Positions 1-9,911 of a DNA stretch of 64,000 nt are shown one piece after another (positions within the stretch are counted from its first letter, which is position 1; each line of letters begins with the position of its first letter). This stretch comes from an uncultured Eubacteriales bacterium. Its GTDB lineage: Bacteria; Bacillota; Clostridia; Peptostreptococcales; Anaerovoracaceae. Under the pieces are notes generated by a model. It saw only the letters and a list, made by a program, of their open reading frames with translations. It was not told the DNA's origin and did not search any database. The stretch lies in assembly GCA_900315485.1 (NCBI GenBank), contig OMZI01000018.1:37459-101458 (forward strand). The letters run 5' to 3'. Position numbers and translations under genes: made by a program.

Positions 1-440
1 CATCTATGGAGGACACCCTTCATGAGAACGACTATATGATCATGTACAAGCAGGCATACCGCAGCAATACTCCGGAGCGCGGGGACATAATCATATTCCA
101 GAGCACCATGCCGGATGAAAACACCGGCAAGGACAAGCTTCTGATCAAGAGAGTCATAGGTCTGCCGGGAGACGATATCTCGATCATCAATGATCAGCTG
201 TACATCAACGGCGAGGCATACCATGAGGACTATCTCAAGGACGGCTACACACCGGCCTTCGAGATCCCGGCTGAAGGCGAGACCTTCACAGTCCCTGACG
301 GGCAGTACTTCGTGATGGGAGACAACCGTGCAGGCAGCATAGATTCGAGACGGTCCGAGGTCGGGACAGTGGCCTTTGATCAGATCCAGGGAAAAGTAGT
401 CCTGAGGCTGTTCCCGTTCAACAAGATTCAGAGATTTTAG
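1..440 (+). CDS. lepB: Signal peptidase I, 5' end cut by window edge
   Basis: Membrane-bound serine protease that removes signal peptides from exported proteins at the outer face of the membrane. The gene enters from the left, so the N-terminal membrane anchor is outside the window. The first full codon (bases 3-5) is the Ser of the family box S-M-x-x-T-L and should be the catalytic Ser. The general-base Lys is in the box LLIKRVIGLPGD, about 48 codons further on. The C-terminal box MGDNRAGSIDSR is intact. The ATG at base 6 directly follows the catalytic Ser and is not the true start. smpB follows 22 bases later on the same strand, so the two are probably co-transcribed. Confidence 0.93.
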   Translation, partial: SMEDTLHENDYMIMYKQAYRSNTPERGDIIIFQSTMPDENTGKDKLLIKRVIGLPGDDISIINDQLYINGEAYHEDYLKDGYTPAFEIPAEGETFTVPDGQYFVMGDNRAGSIDSRRSEVGTVAFDQIQGKVVLRLFPFNKIQRF

Positions 441-462
441 GCATAATCATTAATCAGAGGAA

Positions 463-942
463 ATGAGTAAGGGAAAAGGAAGAAAGGTAGTAGCGAATAA
501 CAAGAAGGCCTTTCACGACTATTTCGTCGAGGAGCGTTATGAGGCGGGCATCGTGCTCACAGGGACTGAGATCAAGTCCATCCGCAAGGGCGGCGTGAGC
601 ATCAAGGAGAGTTATGCCAAGATAACGAGCAAGGGCGAACTCATCGTGACAGGCATGCATATAGCGCCTTACGAGCAGGGCAACAGATACAACGTTGACC
701 CTCTGAGACCGCGCACTCTTCTTATGCACAGGAAAGAAATAAACAAGCTGTACGGCACCGTCAAAACACAGCAGGGACTGACCCTGATACCGCTGTCTGT
801 CTATCTCGATGAGAACGGCAGATGCAAAGTGGAGCTCGGACTGTGCAGAGGTAAGAAGAATTACGACAAGCGTGAGGCTGAAGCCAAGCGTGACGCGGAC
901 CGCAAAATGGACAAGGCGATCAAGGCATCAAGGAACCGGTAG
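463..942 (+). CDS. smpB: SsrA-binding protein SmpB
   Basis: Binds tmRNA and delivers it to stalled ribosomes for trans-translation. The 159-aa product has the normal family length. It shows the N-terminal beta-barrel ([20 protein letters not shown], then [17 protein letters not shown]) and the basic C-terminal tail ([21 protein letters not shown]) that enters the mRNA channel. The ATG is preceded by CAGAGG at a short distance. The tmRNA gene itself is not in this window. The stop codon lies inside the stem of an intrinsic terminator. Confidence 0.96.
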   Translation: MSKGKGRKVVANNKKAFHDYFVEERYEAGIVLTGTEIKSIRKGGVSIKESYAKITSKGELIVTGMHIAPYEQGNRYNVDPLRPRTLLMHRKEINKLYGTVKTQQGLTLIPLSVYLDENGRCKVELGLCRGKKNYDKREAEAKRDADRKMDKAIKASRNR

Positions 943-957
943 AAATACCGGTTTTTT
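934..957 (+). terminator. Intrinsic terminator of lepB-smpB
   Basis: Perfect 8-bp stem (AACCGGTA / TACCGGTT) with a GAAA tetraloop, followed by a T run. The smpB stop codon TAG is part of the stem and loop edge. Confidence 0.88.
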
Positions 958-975
958 CATGTCCGCAATTTAATA

Positions 976-1000
976 GCAGGCGGGATCCTTTCCCGCCTGC
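976..1000. terminator. Hairpin between convergent smpB and uvrA
   Basis: Perfect 10-bp stem (GCAGGCGGGA / TCCCGCCTGC) with a 5-base loop, 13 bases from the end of uvrA. On the plus strand it is followed by a pyrimidine run (CTTTCTTC); on the minus strand the following sequence is not T-rich. It may back up the smpB terminator or stabilise the uvrA 3' end. Confidence 0.6.
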
Positions 1001-1012
1001 CTTTCTTCTGTG

Positions 1013-3931
1013 TTACAGCATCTTCTTAAGATACTGTCCTGTATAGGATTCTTTCACCTGCGCGACTTCTTCAGGTGTTCCTTCGGTAACTATATATCCG
1101 CCCCCGTCGCCGCCCTGCGGTCCGAGGTCGATAATGTGGTCAGCCTGTTTTACGACATCCAGATTGTGTTCAATAACGACTACCGTGTTGCCTTCGTCGA
1201 CAAGTCTGTTCAGTACGTACAGCAGCTTCTCAACATCGGCAAAATGAAGTCCTGTTGTCGGCTCGTCGAGGATGTAGAGAGTGCGTCCAGTGCTTCTCTT
1301 TGAAAGCTCTGTCGCAAGCTTGATCCTCTGTGCCTCACCGCCCGACAGCTGTGTGGACGGCTGTCCGAGGCTTATGTATCCGAGGCCTACATCGTCGAGC
1401 GTCTTCAGGTAGCGGAGTATGCTCTGCTGGTTCTCGAAGAACGGTATCGCCTCCGCGACCGTCATGTTCAGGACCTCGGAAATATTCTTCCCCTTGTATT
1501 TGACCTCCAGAGTCTCGTGGTTGTATCTTGCTCCTCCGCAGACCTCGCACGGCACGAATACGTCAGGCAGGAAGTTCATCTCTACCTTGATGATACCGTC
1601 GCCGTTACAGTGTTCGCAGCGTCCGCCCTTCACATTAAAGCTGAACCTGCCAGGATTGTAGCCGCGGACTTTGGCCTCAGGCATCTCGGCGAAGAGGTTC
1701 CTGATGTGCGTGAACATGCCGGTATAGGTTGCCGGGTTGGATCTCGGCGTCTTTCCTATAGGCGACTGGTCGATGTTGATGACCTTGTCAAAATTCTCGA
1801 TGCCCCTGATCTCACGGAATTTGCCCGGGCGCTCCTGAGTCTTGTTCGTGACTCTCGATACGCCTTTATACAGGATCTCATTTACAAGGCTGGACTTGCC
1901 CGATCCGCTGACGCCTGTAACAAGCACAAGCTTGCCTGCAGGGATCCTGACATCTATGTTCTTGAGGTTGTTCTCCTGTGCCCCGATTATATCCAGATAC
2001 AGTCCGTTGCCCGGCCTTCTTACAGCCGGCACTTCGATGTGCCTCTTGCCCGAGAGAAACTGCCCGGTTATGGACTCAGGACAGTTCTTGATATCTTCAA
2101 CAGTACCCTGTGCAACGAGCTCACCTCCGTTGACTCCGGCACCCGGCCCTATGTCTACGATGTAATCCGCTGCATACATAGTATCCTCATCATGCTCAAC
2201 GATGATCAGGGTATTGCCCATGTCCGTCAGGTCACGCAGCGATGCGAGCAGCTTGTCATTATCACTCTGGTGAAGTCCGATCGACGGCTCGTCAAGGATG
2301 TACAGCACTCCGACGAGGCCCGATCCTATCTGTGTCGCCAGCCTTATTCTCTGTGATTCTCCTCCGGAGAGGGTCCCGGCCGATCTGCTGAGAGTCAGAT
2401 ATCCGAGTCCTACATTCTTGAGAAAGCTCAGTCTAGCCCTGATCTCCTTGGTGACCATGCTGCTGATCTTCTTATCTCTTTCGCTGAGCTGTCCTTCGAG
2501 ATCCTCGAAGAATCTCAGCGCCTGGACTACCGAAAGATCAGTCAGCTCTATTATGTTCTTTCCTCCGACTGTAACCGCAAGAACAGTGTCCTTGAGCTTG
2601 CGTCCATGGCATACAGGGCATTCCTCCTCTGTCATCATGTCGGAGATCTTGTTCTTTATGAATTCCGAGTTGGTCTCGCCCCACCTGCGCTCGAGGCTCG
2701 GGATGACGCCCTCGAAGGTATGGTTCATGTGGGATACTCTGCCCGATCTGCTCTCGTAGGTATACTTTAGTCTGCGCGTTCCGGTACCGTGCAGGAGCTC
2801 ATCCTTGAATTTAGGCGGGAGAGCCTTGTACGGAACGGACAGGTCAGTTCCGTGATCTACCGCGAGACGGTTGAGCATCTGGCGGTAAAATCCCATTGCA
2901 TCCAGAGATGCAAAAACATTTCCCATCGCTCCGTTGAGAATGCTCTTGTTCTCGTCTGTTACTACTGCCTCATCCGTGATCCTGAGTGTGAATCCGAGTC
3001 CGCTGCAGCAGTCGCATGCACCGTAAGGCGCGTTGAAGGAGAACATTCTCGGTTCCATCTCTTCAAGGCCGACTCCGTGCTCAGGACAGGAGAACTTGGT
3101 CGAGTATGTAACAACCGTCTCTTTCTGCTCAGCAAAGAGATTGCCGTCAGGTGCGGCCCCGTCTGTTGCTCCCTGCTGCTGAAGTTCTGTACTTTGTACC
3201 TGCTTCTTATCGGGGAGATACATGACGTTGCAGATGCCTTCGCCTTCCTTGATGGCTATCTCGAGTGCCTCGGCGATACGGCTGCGGTTGTCTTCTCTTA
3301 TAACGATCCTGTCGACTACGATCTCGATGGTATGCTTGTTGTTCTTGGCAAGCGTGATCTCGTCTTCGTCGATTCTCCTGATCTCTCCGTCGACTCTGAC
3401 TCTTGTATATCCGTCACGTCGGATCCTGTCGAATATGGCTTTGTGCTCACCCTTGCGGCCTCTTATGACCGGCGCAAGCACGATGATCCTCGTTCCGACT
3501 CCGTGGCTCTGAATGTTCTCGATAATACTGTCGATGGACTGGCTGGCTATTTCCCTGCCGCATACAGGGCAGTGCGGAACGCCGATCCTCGCATAGAGGA
3601 GTCTCAGATAGTCGTATATCTCAGTGACCGTTCCGACAGTCGACCTCGGGTTGCGGCTCGTCGTCTTCTGATCGATGCTAATTGCAGGTGAAAGTCCCTC
3701 GATAAGCTGTACATCCGGCTTCTTCATAAGTCCAAGGAACTGGCGGGCATATGAAGAGAGCGACTCGACATACTTCTTCTGTCCCTCTGCATAAATAGTG
3801 TCAAATGCAAGTGAAGACTTGCCCGAGCCCGACAGTCCGGTCAGTACGACCATCTTGTCACGCGGGATCGTGACATCTATTCCCTTGAGATTGTGCTCTC
3901 TGGCACCTTTGATTATTATGTTTTTTTCCAT
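1013..3931 (-). CDS. uvrA: Excinuclease ABC subunit A
   Basis: Damage-sensing ATPase of nucleotide excision repair; loads UvrB on lesions. The 972-aa protein has two ABC modules with Walker A boxes GLSGSGKSS (residues about 32-40) and GVSGSGKSS (about 660), two LSGGE signature boxes, and zinc-binding Cys pairs including CEHCNGDG and CEVCGG near residues 760-790. A Gln/Ala-rich insert of about 25 residues (near 245-270) precedes the pair-rich region. The start has only a weak Shine-Dalgarno site. It lies 82 bases downstream of uvrB on the same strand, so uvrB-uvrA form an operon. Confidence 0.97.
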   Translation of the reverse strand: MEKNIIIKGAREHNLKGIDVTIPRDKMVVLTGLSGSGKSSLAFDTIYAEGQKKYVESLSSYARQFLGLMKKPDVQLIEGLSPAISIDQKTTSRNPRSTVGTVTEIYDYLRLLYARIGVPHCPVCGREIASQSIDSIIENIQSHGVGTRIIVLAPVIRGRKGEHKAIFDRIRRDGYTRVRVDGEIRRIDEDEITLAKNNKHTIEIVVDRIVIREDNRSRIAEALEIAIKEGEGICNVMYLPDKKQVQSTELQQQGATDGAAPDGNLFAEQKETVVTYSTKFSCPEHGVGLEEMEPRMFSFNAPYGACDCCSGLGFTLRITDEAVVTDENKSILNGAMGNVFASLDAMGFYRQMLNRLAVDHGTDLSVPYKALPPKFKDELLHGTGTRRLKYTYESRSGRVSHMNHTFEGVIPSLERRWGETNSEFIKNKISDMMTEEECPVCHGRKLKDTVLAVTVGGKNIIELTDLSVVQALRFFEDLEGQLSERDKKISSMVTKEIRARLSFLKNVGLGYLTLSRSAGTLSGGESQRIRLATQIGSGLVGVLYILDEPSIGLHQSDNDKLLASLRDLTDMGNTLIIVEHDEDTMYAADYIVDIGPGAGVNGGELVAQGTVEDIKNCPESITGQFLSGKRHIEVPAVRRPGNGLYLDIIGAQENNLKNIDVRIPAGKLVLVTGVSGSGKSSLVNEILYKGVSRVTNKTQERPGKFREIRGIENFDKVINIDQSPIGKTPRSNPATYTGMFTHIRNLFAEMPEAKVRGYNPGRFSFNVKGGRCEHCNGDGIIKVEMNFLPDVFVPCEVCGGARYNHETLEVKYKGKNISEVLNMTVAEAIPFFENQQSILRYLKTLDDVGLGYISLGQPSTQLSGGEAQRIKLATELSKRSTGRTLYILDEPTTGLHFADVEKLLYVLNRLVDEGNTVVVIEHNLDVVKQADHIIDLGPQGGDGGGYIVTEGTPEEVAQVKESYTGQYLKKML

Positions 3932-4013
3932 GTTTATATAACTATATTACGATTGTTGTAACCCTGTTTTTCAGTTGTCCGTATAACCGGAAATGTGGTT
4001 CCGGTCCTCAGTG

Positions 4014-5990
4014 TCAGGCCCTCAGACTCGCCCGGAGTTCGAAGAGAACATCACGGAGCTCTGCTGCGCGCTCGAAGTCAAGCTGCTTTGCGGCTTCCTT
4101 CATGTTCTTCTCCACATCGCGGATCGTCTCACGGAGTTCTGCGGTCGTCATCGCCTTAGGGTCTCTGACATTCTTATCGCCGTGATACTCTTCGACCGCT
4201 CTTGCGATCTCTCTTATCGGCTTGACGATGGTCTTAGGCACGATGCCGTGAGCCTTGTTGTACTCATCCTGGACCTTGCGTCTGCGGGCTGTCTCGTCGA
4301 TACACGCCTTCATCGCAGGGCTGATGTGATCTCCGTACATGATGACGCGGCCGTGCTCATTACGGGCAGCTCTTCCGACGGTCTGGATGAGCGAGGTCTC
4401 ATTACGGAGGAATCCCTGCTGGTCAGCATCAAGTATCGCTATGAGCGACACCTCCGGAAGGTCGAGACCCTCACGCAGCAGGTTGATGCCTACCAGGACA
4501 TCGAATTTTGCCATTCGCAGGTCTCTTATGATCTCCAGTCTCTCAAAATTATCTATGTCTGAATGCAGATATCTGACTCTTATGCCCTGTTCCTGCAGGA
4601 ACTTGGTCAGGTCTTCAGCCATCCTCTTGGTAAGTGTGGTTACGAGGACGCGCTCGTTCTGCTTAGTTGTCTTATATATCTCACCTATGAGGTCATCTAT
4701 CTGGCCTTCGGTAGGACGGACCTCGATCAGCGGATCGAGAAGTCCTGTCGGTCTTATCAGCTGCTCCGCAGTAACACCGCCGGAACGGTTCAGCTCATAC
4801 TCTGCCGGTGTTGCGGAAACATATACTGTCTGCCCGGTCAGTTTGCTGAACTCATCGAATTTGAGCGGCCTGTTGTCAAAGGCGGACGGCAGTCTGAATC
4901 CGTATTCGACCAGCGATTCCTTTCTTGAGTGGTCGCCGTTGTACATAGCACGAAGCTGAGGCAGCATCGCATGCGACTCGTCTATGATCGTCAGGAAATC
5001 CCCGTCCGGGAAGTAGTCCAGCAGTGTGTACGGCCTCTCTCCCGGTTTCAGGAAGTTGATATGCCTGGAGTAGTTCTCGATGCCCTTGCATGTGCCTACT
5101 TCCATCATCATCTCTATGTCGTAATTGGTCCTCTGCTCAAGTCTCTCAGCCTCCAGCAGCTTGCCGTTGGCACGGAACCAGTCGAGCCTCTCCTTGAGTT
5201 CCTCTCTGATCGAGGCAACTGCGAGCTGCATGTCCTCCCTGCTGGTGACATAGTGGCTGGCCGGGAATATCGAGATGTGCTGGCGCGATGCAGTCACCTC
5301 GCCTGTCAGCGGATCGATCTCCCTGATGCTCTCGATCTCATCACCGAACATCTCCAGCCTTACGGCTTCCTCTCCGCCGGCAGGATATATGTCTATGACA
5401 TCTCCTCTTGCACGGAACGAGCCGCGCTGGAAGTCTATGTCATTCCTCGTATACTGTATCTCGGTCAGCCTGCGCAGGAGCTCCATCCTCTCGATCTCCA
5501 TGCCCGGTCTCAGGCTGATCAGCTGATTGCGGTAGGACGCCGGTGAACCGAGTCCGTAGATGCAGGATACCGAGGCTACGATGATGACATCCTTTCTCTC
5601 GAGCTGAGCAGCAGTCGCCGAATGCCTCAGCTTGTCTATCTCTTCATTTATATCCGCATCCTTCTCTATGTACAGATCTCTTGAAGGAACATATGCCTCC
5701 GGCTGGTAGTAGTCGTAGTAGCTGACAAAATACTCGACTGCATTGTCAGGGAAGAATTCCTTGAACTCGCCGTGCAGCTGCGCCGCAAGAGTCTTGTTGT
5801 GCGAGATGACGAGTGTCGGCTTCTGTACAGCCTCGATGATCTTGGCCATCGTAAAAGTCTTGCCGGATCCGGTAACGCCCATCAGTGTCTGGGCTTCCCT
5901 TCCCGCAAGTATTCCGTCCGCTATCTCTCTTATCGCCTGTGGCTGATCTCCGGTAGGCGCAAAATCACTGACGACTCTGAACTTTGGCAT
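4014..5990 (-). CDS. uvrB: Excinuclease ABC subunit B
   Basis: Central helicase-like protein of nucleotide excision repair that verifies damage and recruits UvrC. It carries the Walker A box [13 protein letters not shown], the beta-hairpin motif [12 protein letters not shown], helicase motif VI (QTVGRAARN) and a C-terminal UVR domain ([11 protein letters not shown]) that contacts UvrC. I place the start at [10 protein letters not shown] (base 5990), giving 658 aa, because this matches the usual UvrB N-terminus and has AAAGGA upstream. A longer in-frame start at 6011 lacks a ribosome site. Confidence 0.95.
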   Translation of the reverse strand: MPKFRVVSDFAPTGDQPQAIREIADGILAGREAQTLMGVTGSGKTFTMAKIIEAVQKPTLVISHNKTLAAQLHGEFKEFFPDNAVEYFVSYYDYYQPEAYVPSRDLYIEKDADINEEIDKLRHSATAAQLERKDVIIVASVSCIYGLGSPASYRNQLISLRPGMEIERMELLRRLTEIQYTRNDIDFQRGSFRARGDVIDIYPAGGEEAVRLEMFGDEIESIREIDPLTGEVTASRQHISIFPASHYVTSREDMQLAVASIREELKERLDWFRANGKLLEAERLEQRTNYDIEMMMEVGTCKGIENYSRHINFLKPGERPYTLLDYFPDGDFLTIIDESHAMLPQLRAMYNGDHSRKESLVEYGFRLPSAFDNRPLKFDEFSKLTGQTVYVSATPAEYELNRSGGVTAEQLIRPTGLLDPLIEVRPTEGQIDDLIGEIYKTTKQNERVLVTTLTKRMAEDLTKFLQEQGIRVRYLHSDIDNFERLEIIRDLRMAKFDVLVGINLLREGLDLPEVSLIAILDADQQGFLRNETSLIQTVGRAARNEHGRVIMYGDHISPAMKACIDETARRRKVQDEYNKAHGIVPKTIVKPIREIARAVEEYHGDKNVRDPKAMTTAELRETIRDVEKNMKEAAKQLDFERAAELRDVLFELRASLRA

Positions 5991-6016
5991 GCAGTCCGAT
6001 TCCTTTCTCATCAGAT

Positions 6017-6047
6017 TGTGTCAAAAGGGACGGTCCCCAATGACACA
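6017..6047. repeat. 31-bp palindromic repeat, copy 1
   Basis: TGTGTCA and TGACACA arms separated by 17 bases that contain the core GGGACGGTCC. Near-identical copies with the same 31-base length are at 45099-45129 and 62435-62465, and a variant is at 13849-13885. It lies between the probable uvrB promoter and the uvrB start, so it would be transcribed in the uvrB leader. It resembles the REP-type palindromes scattered in many clostridial genomes. Confidence 0.8.
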
Positions 6048-6064
6048 TCATCTATGTCCCGTCA

Positions 6065-6093
6065 ATTATCTTTTGATTAGAAAAAAATATCAA
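6065..6093 (-). promoter_or_regulatory. Candidate uvrBA promoter
   Basis: TTGATA (6088-6093) and GATAAT (6065-6070) with a 17-base spacer, reading toward uvrB. The -35 box overlaps the terminator of the upstream patatin operon. Confidence 0.6.
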
Positions 6094-6112
6094 CCCCTTT
6101 TCAGAGGTTGAT
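6081..6112 (-). terminator. Intrinsic terminator of hipB-hipA-patatin
   Basis: ATCAACC / GGTTGAT stem read on the minus strand, followed by ATATTTTTTT. It lies about 87 bases past the patatin stop codon. A second hairpin (AAGTGC / GCACTT, 6159-6181) sits between the stop and this terminator. Confidence 0.82.
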
Positions 6113-6198
6113 TAATTCTATCATACATCCGTTCTGCGAACAAGCGTTCTTGGAGCATAAGTGCGCTTTTCCGCAGCACTTTTGCCCCACAGCGCGCT

Positions 6199-7044
6199 CT
6201 ACTTCCCATTCACAAATTCCCTTATCGCCTCTGCATCATGATAACCCTTGTGATACAGCGATTCGATCGTCTCCGGGTCCTTGGTCAGAGTGCTCATCCC
6301 GCCTATATCATCCGGTGCGACTATAAGGACTTTGCCCTGCTTCTCGTACTGTTTGGCAAGCCACAGCTCGGTGTTGTACTTTATCGCTCTTTTGCTCATC
6401 GCCTCCGCTGCAGCCGGATACCTGTGCTTAATAAGAGCTGAAGCCAGCTTGTCCTTGTCAGGTGAACGCTCGAAATCCTTAGGCCTTGTCAGCAGCAGCA
6501 CCACCTTGTCACATCCGTCACGGAAGCATTTCTCCAGAGGGATCGGATCAGACATGCCTCCGTCATAATACCTGTGTCCATTGACAGGATACGGCTGATT
6601 CGCGGCAGGCACACAGCTTGACGCTTTGATCGGTGCCATTTCGTCCCTTCGTATATCCTCTTTGGTGAAATAGTGAGGCATGCCTGTTTCGGCATCAGTT
6701 GCAACGATCGTGAATTCTGCCGGGTTCGCCATCATCGCATCATAATCGAGCGGGTATTCCCCGTAGGAGTTGGACAGCTCGCCGTAAACATACTCGAGGT
6801 CCACGAAGTTGCGGTCCTTTATGAAATTCTTCAGGCCCATGCTCTCTTCCCGCAGGTTATATTCCGTGTAAAACTTCAGATTCCTGCCGCGCTGTCCCGC
6901 AAGATACGACGACAGGTTGGCGCTTCCTGCAGAGACCCCCACGCAGTAGTCAAAACGGATGTCATTATCTTGGCACCAGTCGTATACGCCTGCGGTGTAT
7001 GATCCTCTGAGTCCCCCGCCTACATCTATAACTCCGATCTTCAT
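6199..7044 (-). CDS. Patatin-like phospholipase
   Basis: Predicted serine lipid hydrolase with a Ser-Asp dyad. The oxyanion-hole box GGGLRG is at residues about 9-14, the nucleophile elbow GVSAGS is near residue 37-42, and the catalytic Asp is in DGG (YYDGGMSDPIP, near residue 168). At 281 aa it matches stand-alone bacterial patatins of the YjjU type. No signal peptide is visible, so it is likely cytoplasmic. It starts 6 bases after the hipA stop codon and so is the third gene of the hipBA operon, which suggests shared regulation. Its substrate cannot be inferred. Confidence 0.9.
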   Translation of the reverse strand: MKIGVIDVGGGLRGSYTAGVYDWCQDNDIRFDYCVGVSAGSANLSSYLAGQRGRNLKFYTEYNLREESMGLKNFIKDRNFVDLEYVYGELSNSYGEYPLDYDAMMANPAEFTIVATDAETGMPHYFTKEDIRRDEMAPIKASSCVPAANQPYPVNGHRYYDGGMSDPIPLEKCFRDGCDKVVLLLTRPKDFERSPDKDKLASALIKHRYPAAAEAMSKRAIKYNTELWLAKQYEKQGKVLIVAPDDIGGMSTLTKDPETIESLYHKGYHDAEAIREFVNGK

Positions 7045-7050
7045 CAGTAT

Positions 7051-8337
7051 CTATCCTTCCTGCATCCCTGCTTCTCTTCTGTGCTCCATTATCCTTGAGG
7101 CAAGACCTTCTGCTCCGGTAAAGCCTTCAGCAGCAAGCTTTTCCACTGCGGTTCCCAGCGCCGGTCCAAAGCCCGCCGACAGGTCAACATACCTCTTCAT
7201 GAATATCTTCCTGTTGAGCCCGATCTCATCGCAGGCCCTCTCAAACTGTTCCCTGCCGATGCGGTCCCATTCGATCTCTCCGCCGATGGCAAACGCCATC
7301 TGCCTTGAATGTGAGTCGTATACTACCGTGCTGAGTATATCGTATGCAGGAGCAAGCCTTACCGCATTCAGGTGCCGGTCGTATACAAGGGAAAAATTCT
7401 TGACATGCCCGTCGGTATTGCCTGACAGCCAGTGGAAAACGATGATGTCCCACAGCTTCATCTGGTCCTCGATAGGATATGCCGATCTCCGCCTGAGCAG
7501 GTCAAACATCTGCTTCATGTATCCGCCGCCGGGTTTCTCATACTTGTCGGCAGCAGCGATGCCCAGGGCCTGACCGAAGTCCTCCTGATGCAGTCTCAGA
7601 GGACAAGGCAGACCGGAGATCACATTTTCATAGCCTTCCAGCGTTCTGTCATATCTTTCCGTTGCGAACAGTACTCCCCCGTCGCCCTGAGCTCCGGTCA
7701 TGATTATCCTGCTCTCCGCGATGCTGATTCCCAGCAGTGATGCAGTCTGAAGTGCGAGCTGCTCGTTTTCGACAACATGATCATATCTTATGTGGCTCTG
7801 CTTGAGGATGTGCGTGCTGGGTGCACTGCCTACCGGAAGATACCACTTGCCGTCTTCCGCAAGGTAAGCCCCTATTTTGCCCGAAGCACCTGTCAGTGAG
7901 AGATGCGCCTCCACAACCAGGTCAGCTGATGTTGTAGCGCCCTCAGATGCCAGCCTGAACATCATGTCCGGATCCAGCTCTCTGTATTCAGGTTCAGCTG
8001 TAGTATATTGCTCTCCTCTCAGCTGTATGGCGCCCAGACACTCAGATCCCAGCATTTCCAGTATGGAGAGGTAGTCATTTGCATCGGTCCTGTTGTTCTC
8101 AGCTACAGTACGCCTCAGAAAGCCCTCAGGCAGCAGCCCCTCGAAGAAGCTCCTTGTCTTCTCAGGACCGTACGGCTCATCCGTAAGAGGCATACTGATA
8201 GAGATGGCCCTTGCCGTATCCTGCGCAAGATAGTCATCAGAATATCTGAAGGTCGCCGAGTATTCTGAGTCTCCCTCAATGATCCCGACTTCCCTCATCC
8301 TTCCTTCTATTTCTACAGAAACATAAAGTCTTCTCAT
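7051..8337 (-). CDS. hipA: HipA-family serine/threonine kinase toxin
   Basis: Type II toxin-antitoxin kinase; E. coli HipA phosphorylates glutamyl-tRNA synthetase and causes persistence, but the target here is unknown. The 428-aa protein has the N-terminal HipA domain (SMPLTDEPY, FFEGLLPEG), the catalytic loop LSGNTDGHVKNFSLVYD with its Asp and Asn, and the metal-binding APAYDIL segment that follows. All kinase residues that I can see are intact. It lies 49 bases after hipB and just before a patatin gene. Confidence 0.9.
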   Translation of the reverse strand: MRRLYVSVEIEGRMREVGIIEGDSEYSATFRYSDDYLAQDTARAISISMPLTDEPYGPEKTRSFFEGLLPEGFLRRTVAENNRTDANDYLSILEMLGSECLGAIQLRGEQYTTAEPEYRELDPDMMFRLASEGATTSADLVVEAHLSLTGASGKIGAYLAEDGKWYLPVGSAPSTHILKQSHIRYDHVVENEQLALQTASLLGISIAESRIIMTGAQGDGGVLFATERYDRTLEGYENVISGLPCPLRLHQEDFGQALGIAAADKYEKPGGGYMKQMFDLLRRRSAYPIEDQMKLWDIIVFHWLSGNTDGHVKNFSLVYDRHLNAVRLAPAYDILSTVVYDSHSRQMAFAIGGEIEWDRIGREQFERACDEIGLNRKIFMKRYVDLSAGFGPALGTAVEKLAAEGFTGAEGLASRIMEHRREAGMQEG

Positions 8338-8386
8338 TGTTTATCACTTTTCTTCCGCTTCACAGAATAAGACGCATAACTGTCTG

Positions 8387-8605
8387 TTACTCGCCCCTCC
8401 TGCTCATCTTGATATCCATCCCGAGCAGACTGATGACCTCCATCATCTTGCCAACCTGGATCGTCTCCTTGCCGTTCTCAAGTTCAGAGAGAAAGCTCGC
8501 GCTGACGCCTGCATAGTCTGCAAGGAAAGCCTGCGTATATCCGAGTTCCTTGCGCCTGGCTCTTATCGCTCTGCCGAGCTCTTTCATGTCGTGTACTGTG
8601 TGCAT
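8387..8605 (-). CDS. hipB: XRE-family antitoxin/repressor HipB
   Basis: 72-aa helix-turn-helix protein (ELGYTQAFLADYAGVSASFL, then SELENGKETI) that should bind and neutralise HipA and repress the operon. The chosen ATG has GGGGGG five bases upstream. An in-frame ATG six codons later is possible. It is the first gene of the hipB-hipA-patatin operon. Confidence 0.88.
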   Translation of the reverse strand: MHTVHDMKELGRAIRARRKELGYTQAFLADYAGVSASFLSELENGKETIQVGKMMEVISLLGMDIKMSRRGE

Positions 8606-8627
8606 AGTTCCCCCCGGGATGCATTAC

Positions 8628-8657
8628 TATATATCGTCGTTCGCCTATATTCGCCAA
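8628..8657 (-). promoter_or_regulatory. Candidate hipBA promoter
   Basis: TTGGCG (8652-8657) and TATATA (8628-8633) with an 18-base spacer. A GGCGAA direct repeat (GGCGAA-TATA-GGCGAA) spans the -35 region and could be part of a HipB operator. Confidence 0.5.
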
Positions 8658-8671
8658 AATGAGCAATCAAA

Positions 8672-8726
8672 ATAGCCGTTCGACTATAATTGATCTGTTT
8701 CAATTATAATTTCGTCGAACGGCTAT
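8672..8726. promoter_or_regulatory. 55-bp palindrome upstream of hipB: operator or terminator
   Basis: Perfect 13-bp outer arms (ATAGCCGTTCGAC at 8672-8684 and its complement at 8714-8726) enclose a second inverted pair (TATAATTG / CAATTATA). On the minus strand it is followed by TTTTG. It can be read as the terminator of the nuclease gene that ends at 8773, as an operator for HipB, or both. Confidence 0.6.
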
Positions 8727-8772
8727 GTCAATCTGGTTGCTTATGCCTGCATTGCTGCAGCGCATCTCACTG

Positions 8773-9870
8773 TTACGGCTCGCAGTATCCGCACGGAACG
8801 TATCCCTGGTCTGTAAGCTCCTTCCGGGTAGCTGTTACTTCCATGCGGTTCTTCTTATATATACTCTGAGCGCCTTCGCATGTAGGATAGTGGAAAACAC
8901 CTGATCTCTTATTCACGACATACAGCCTCGGCTCCTGCTGAGCCTGCTCCTCAGTAGTGACTACTCCATTGACGTAATTGATCTCAGCGCCCGGTGTCAC
9001 ATTGAAGCAGTATACATTGAAGGACATTCCCTTGCCCTGATCCTCGCAGGACCATACGGTCATCTGCACTCCTCTCGGTATCAGCTCATTTCCGCTGAAC
9101 AGAGGTCTGGACATGTACAGGACATGGTTGCCTGTGTTCCAGATATAGTGCTCCACCTCTTCCTCGAGAGGTCTCATTCCGTCATGGTTGAGATAGTGAG
9201 TTCCCGTCACAAGGTTCCTCTCATTGGCGTTTTCATCGCTGAGAGCCCATGCTATCAGGTGGCATCTCTCCCAGTTCTGGGCCTTGGCCCAGCCGCTTGG
9301 ATGTATCCTGGAAATATCCCCTCTTTCGGTTCCTTCAGCAGGCATCGTCTCCTCACCGAGACATCCGTATGCGACAGTGCACCGGCCGAGTCCGTCGAGC
9401 TCGCCGTAATACTCATAAGGATTGAGCTTGCCGCTCTCGATCTTACCCGCTTTGCTTCCCTCTGTCTTCCATGTGCCGCCGTCACTTACAAGCCCTGCGC
9501 GACTGTAGACATCATCCGGGAAATCCGGCGTGTTCCCGTTAACGGTCACGTAGTGATCCCCGTTATATTCAGGCAGTGCAGAAGAATCGAGATCCGGGAC
9601 ATCTTCTGAGTTCCCGGCTCTTTCAGATGCTCCGTCCGATGAAGAGCCGGTACTGTTTCCTGCCTCTTCGCTGCCTGAACCGTCCTGCTCCTCTGCGCTT
9701 TGCTCCATGAAGTACCTGTCCCTGAGCCCCTTGACCGCAGGATTGTCAGTCACCATGAACCAGAAGAAGCTCAGCATAAGTACAAGCAAAACAGCAAGAG
9801 CCAGCCTGCGCTGGCTCCCGTTATTGCTGCTGTTATTCTGATTTCCGCTGTTCCGGTTGTTTTTACCCAT
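8773..9870 (-). CDS. Membrane-anchored DNA/RNA non-specific endonuclease
   Basis: 365-aa nuclease of the EndA/NucA type. An N-terminal transmembrane helix (LALAVLLVLMLSFFWFM, residues about 23-40) is followed by a Ser/Gly/Glu-rich linker and the nuclease domain. The catalytic region WERCHLIAW is near residue 195, in the place of the classic D/E-R-G-H motif, with conserved NLVTGTHYLN following. A C-terminal small domain (FHYPTCEGA ... GYVPCGYC) has three Cys and one His and probably binds zinc; it is common in surface nucleases of Firmicutes. It should act outside the cell. It is the last gene of the xpaC-telA operon, 41 bases after telA. Confidence 0.85.
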   Translation of the reverse strand: MGKNNRNSGNQNNSSNNGSQRRLALAVLLVLMLSFFWFMVTDNPAVKGLRDRYFMEQSAEEQDGSGSEEAGNSTGSSSDGASERAGNSEDVPDLDSSALPEYNGDHYVTVNGNTPDFPDDVYSRAGLVSDGGTWKTEGSKAGKIESGKLNPYEYYGELDGLGRCTVAYGCLGEETMPAEGTERGDISRIHPSGWAKAQNWERCHLIAWALSDENANERNLVTGTHYLNHDGMRPLEEEVEHYIWNTGNHVLYMSRPLFSGNELIPRGVQMTVWSCEDQGKGMSFNVYCFNVTPGAEINYVNGVVTTEEQAQQEPRLYVVNKRSGVFHYPTCEGAQSIYKKNRMEVTATRKELTDQGYVPCGYCEP

Positions 9871-9911
9871 ACAGTTCAGATTTCAGGTCAGATCTCACAG
9901 TCAGGCGGTTA

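Noticed and set aside
3986-4005. ACCGGAA / TTCCGGT hairpin between uvrB and uvrA as a terminator
   Set aside because: No T run follows on the minus strand; at most an intercistronic hairpin.
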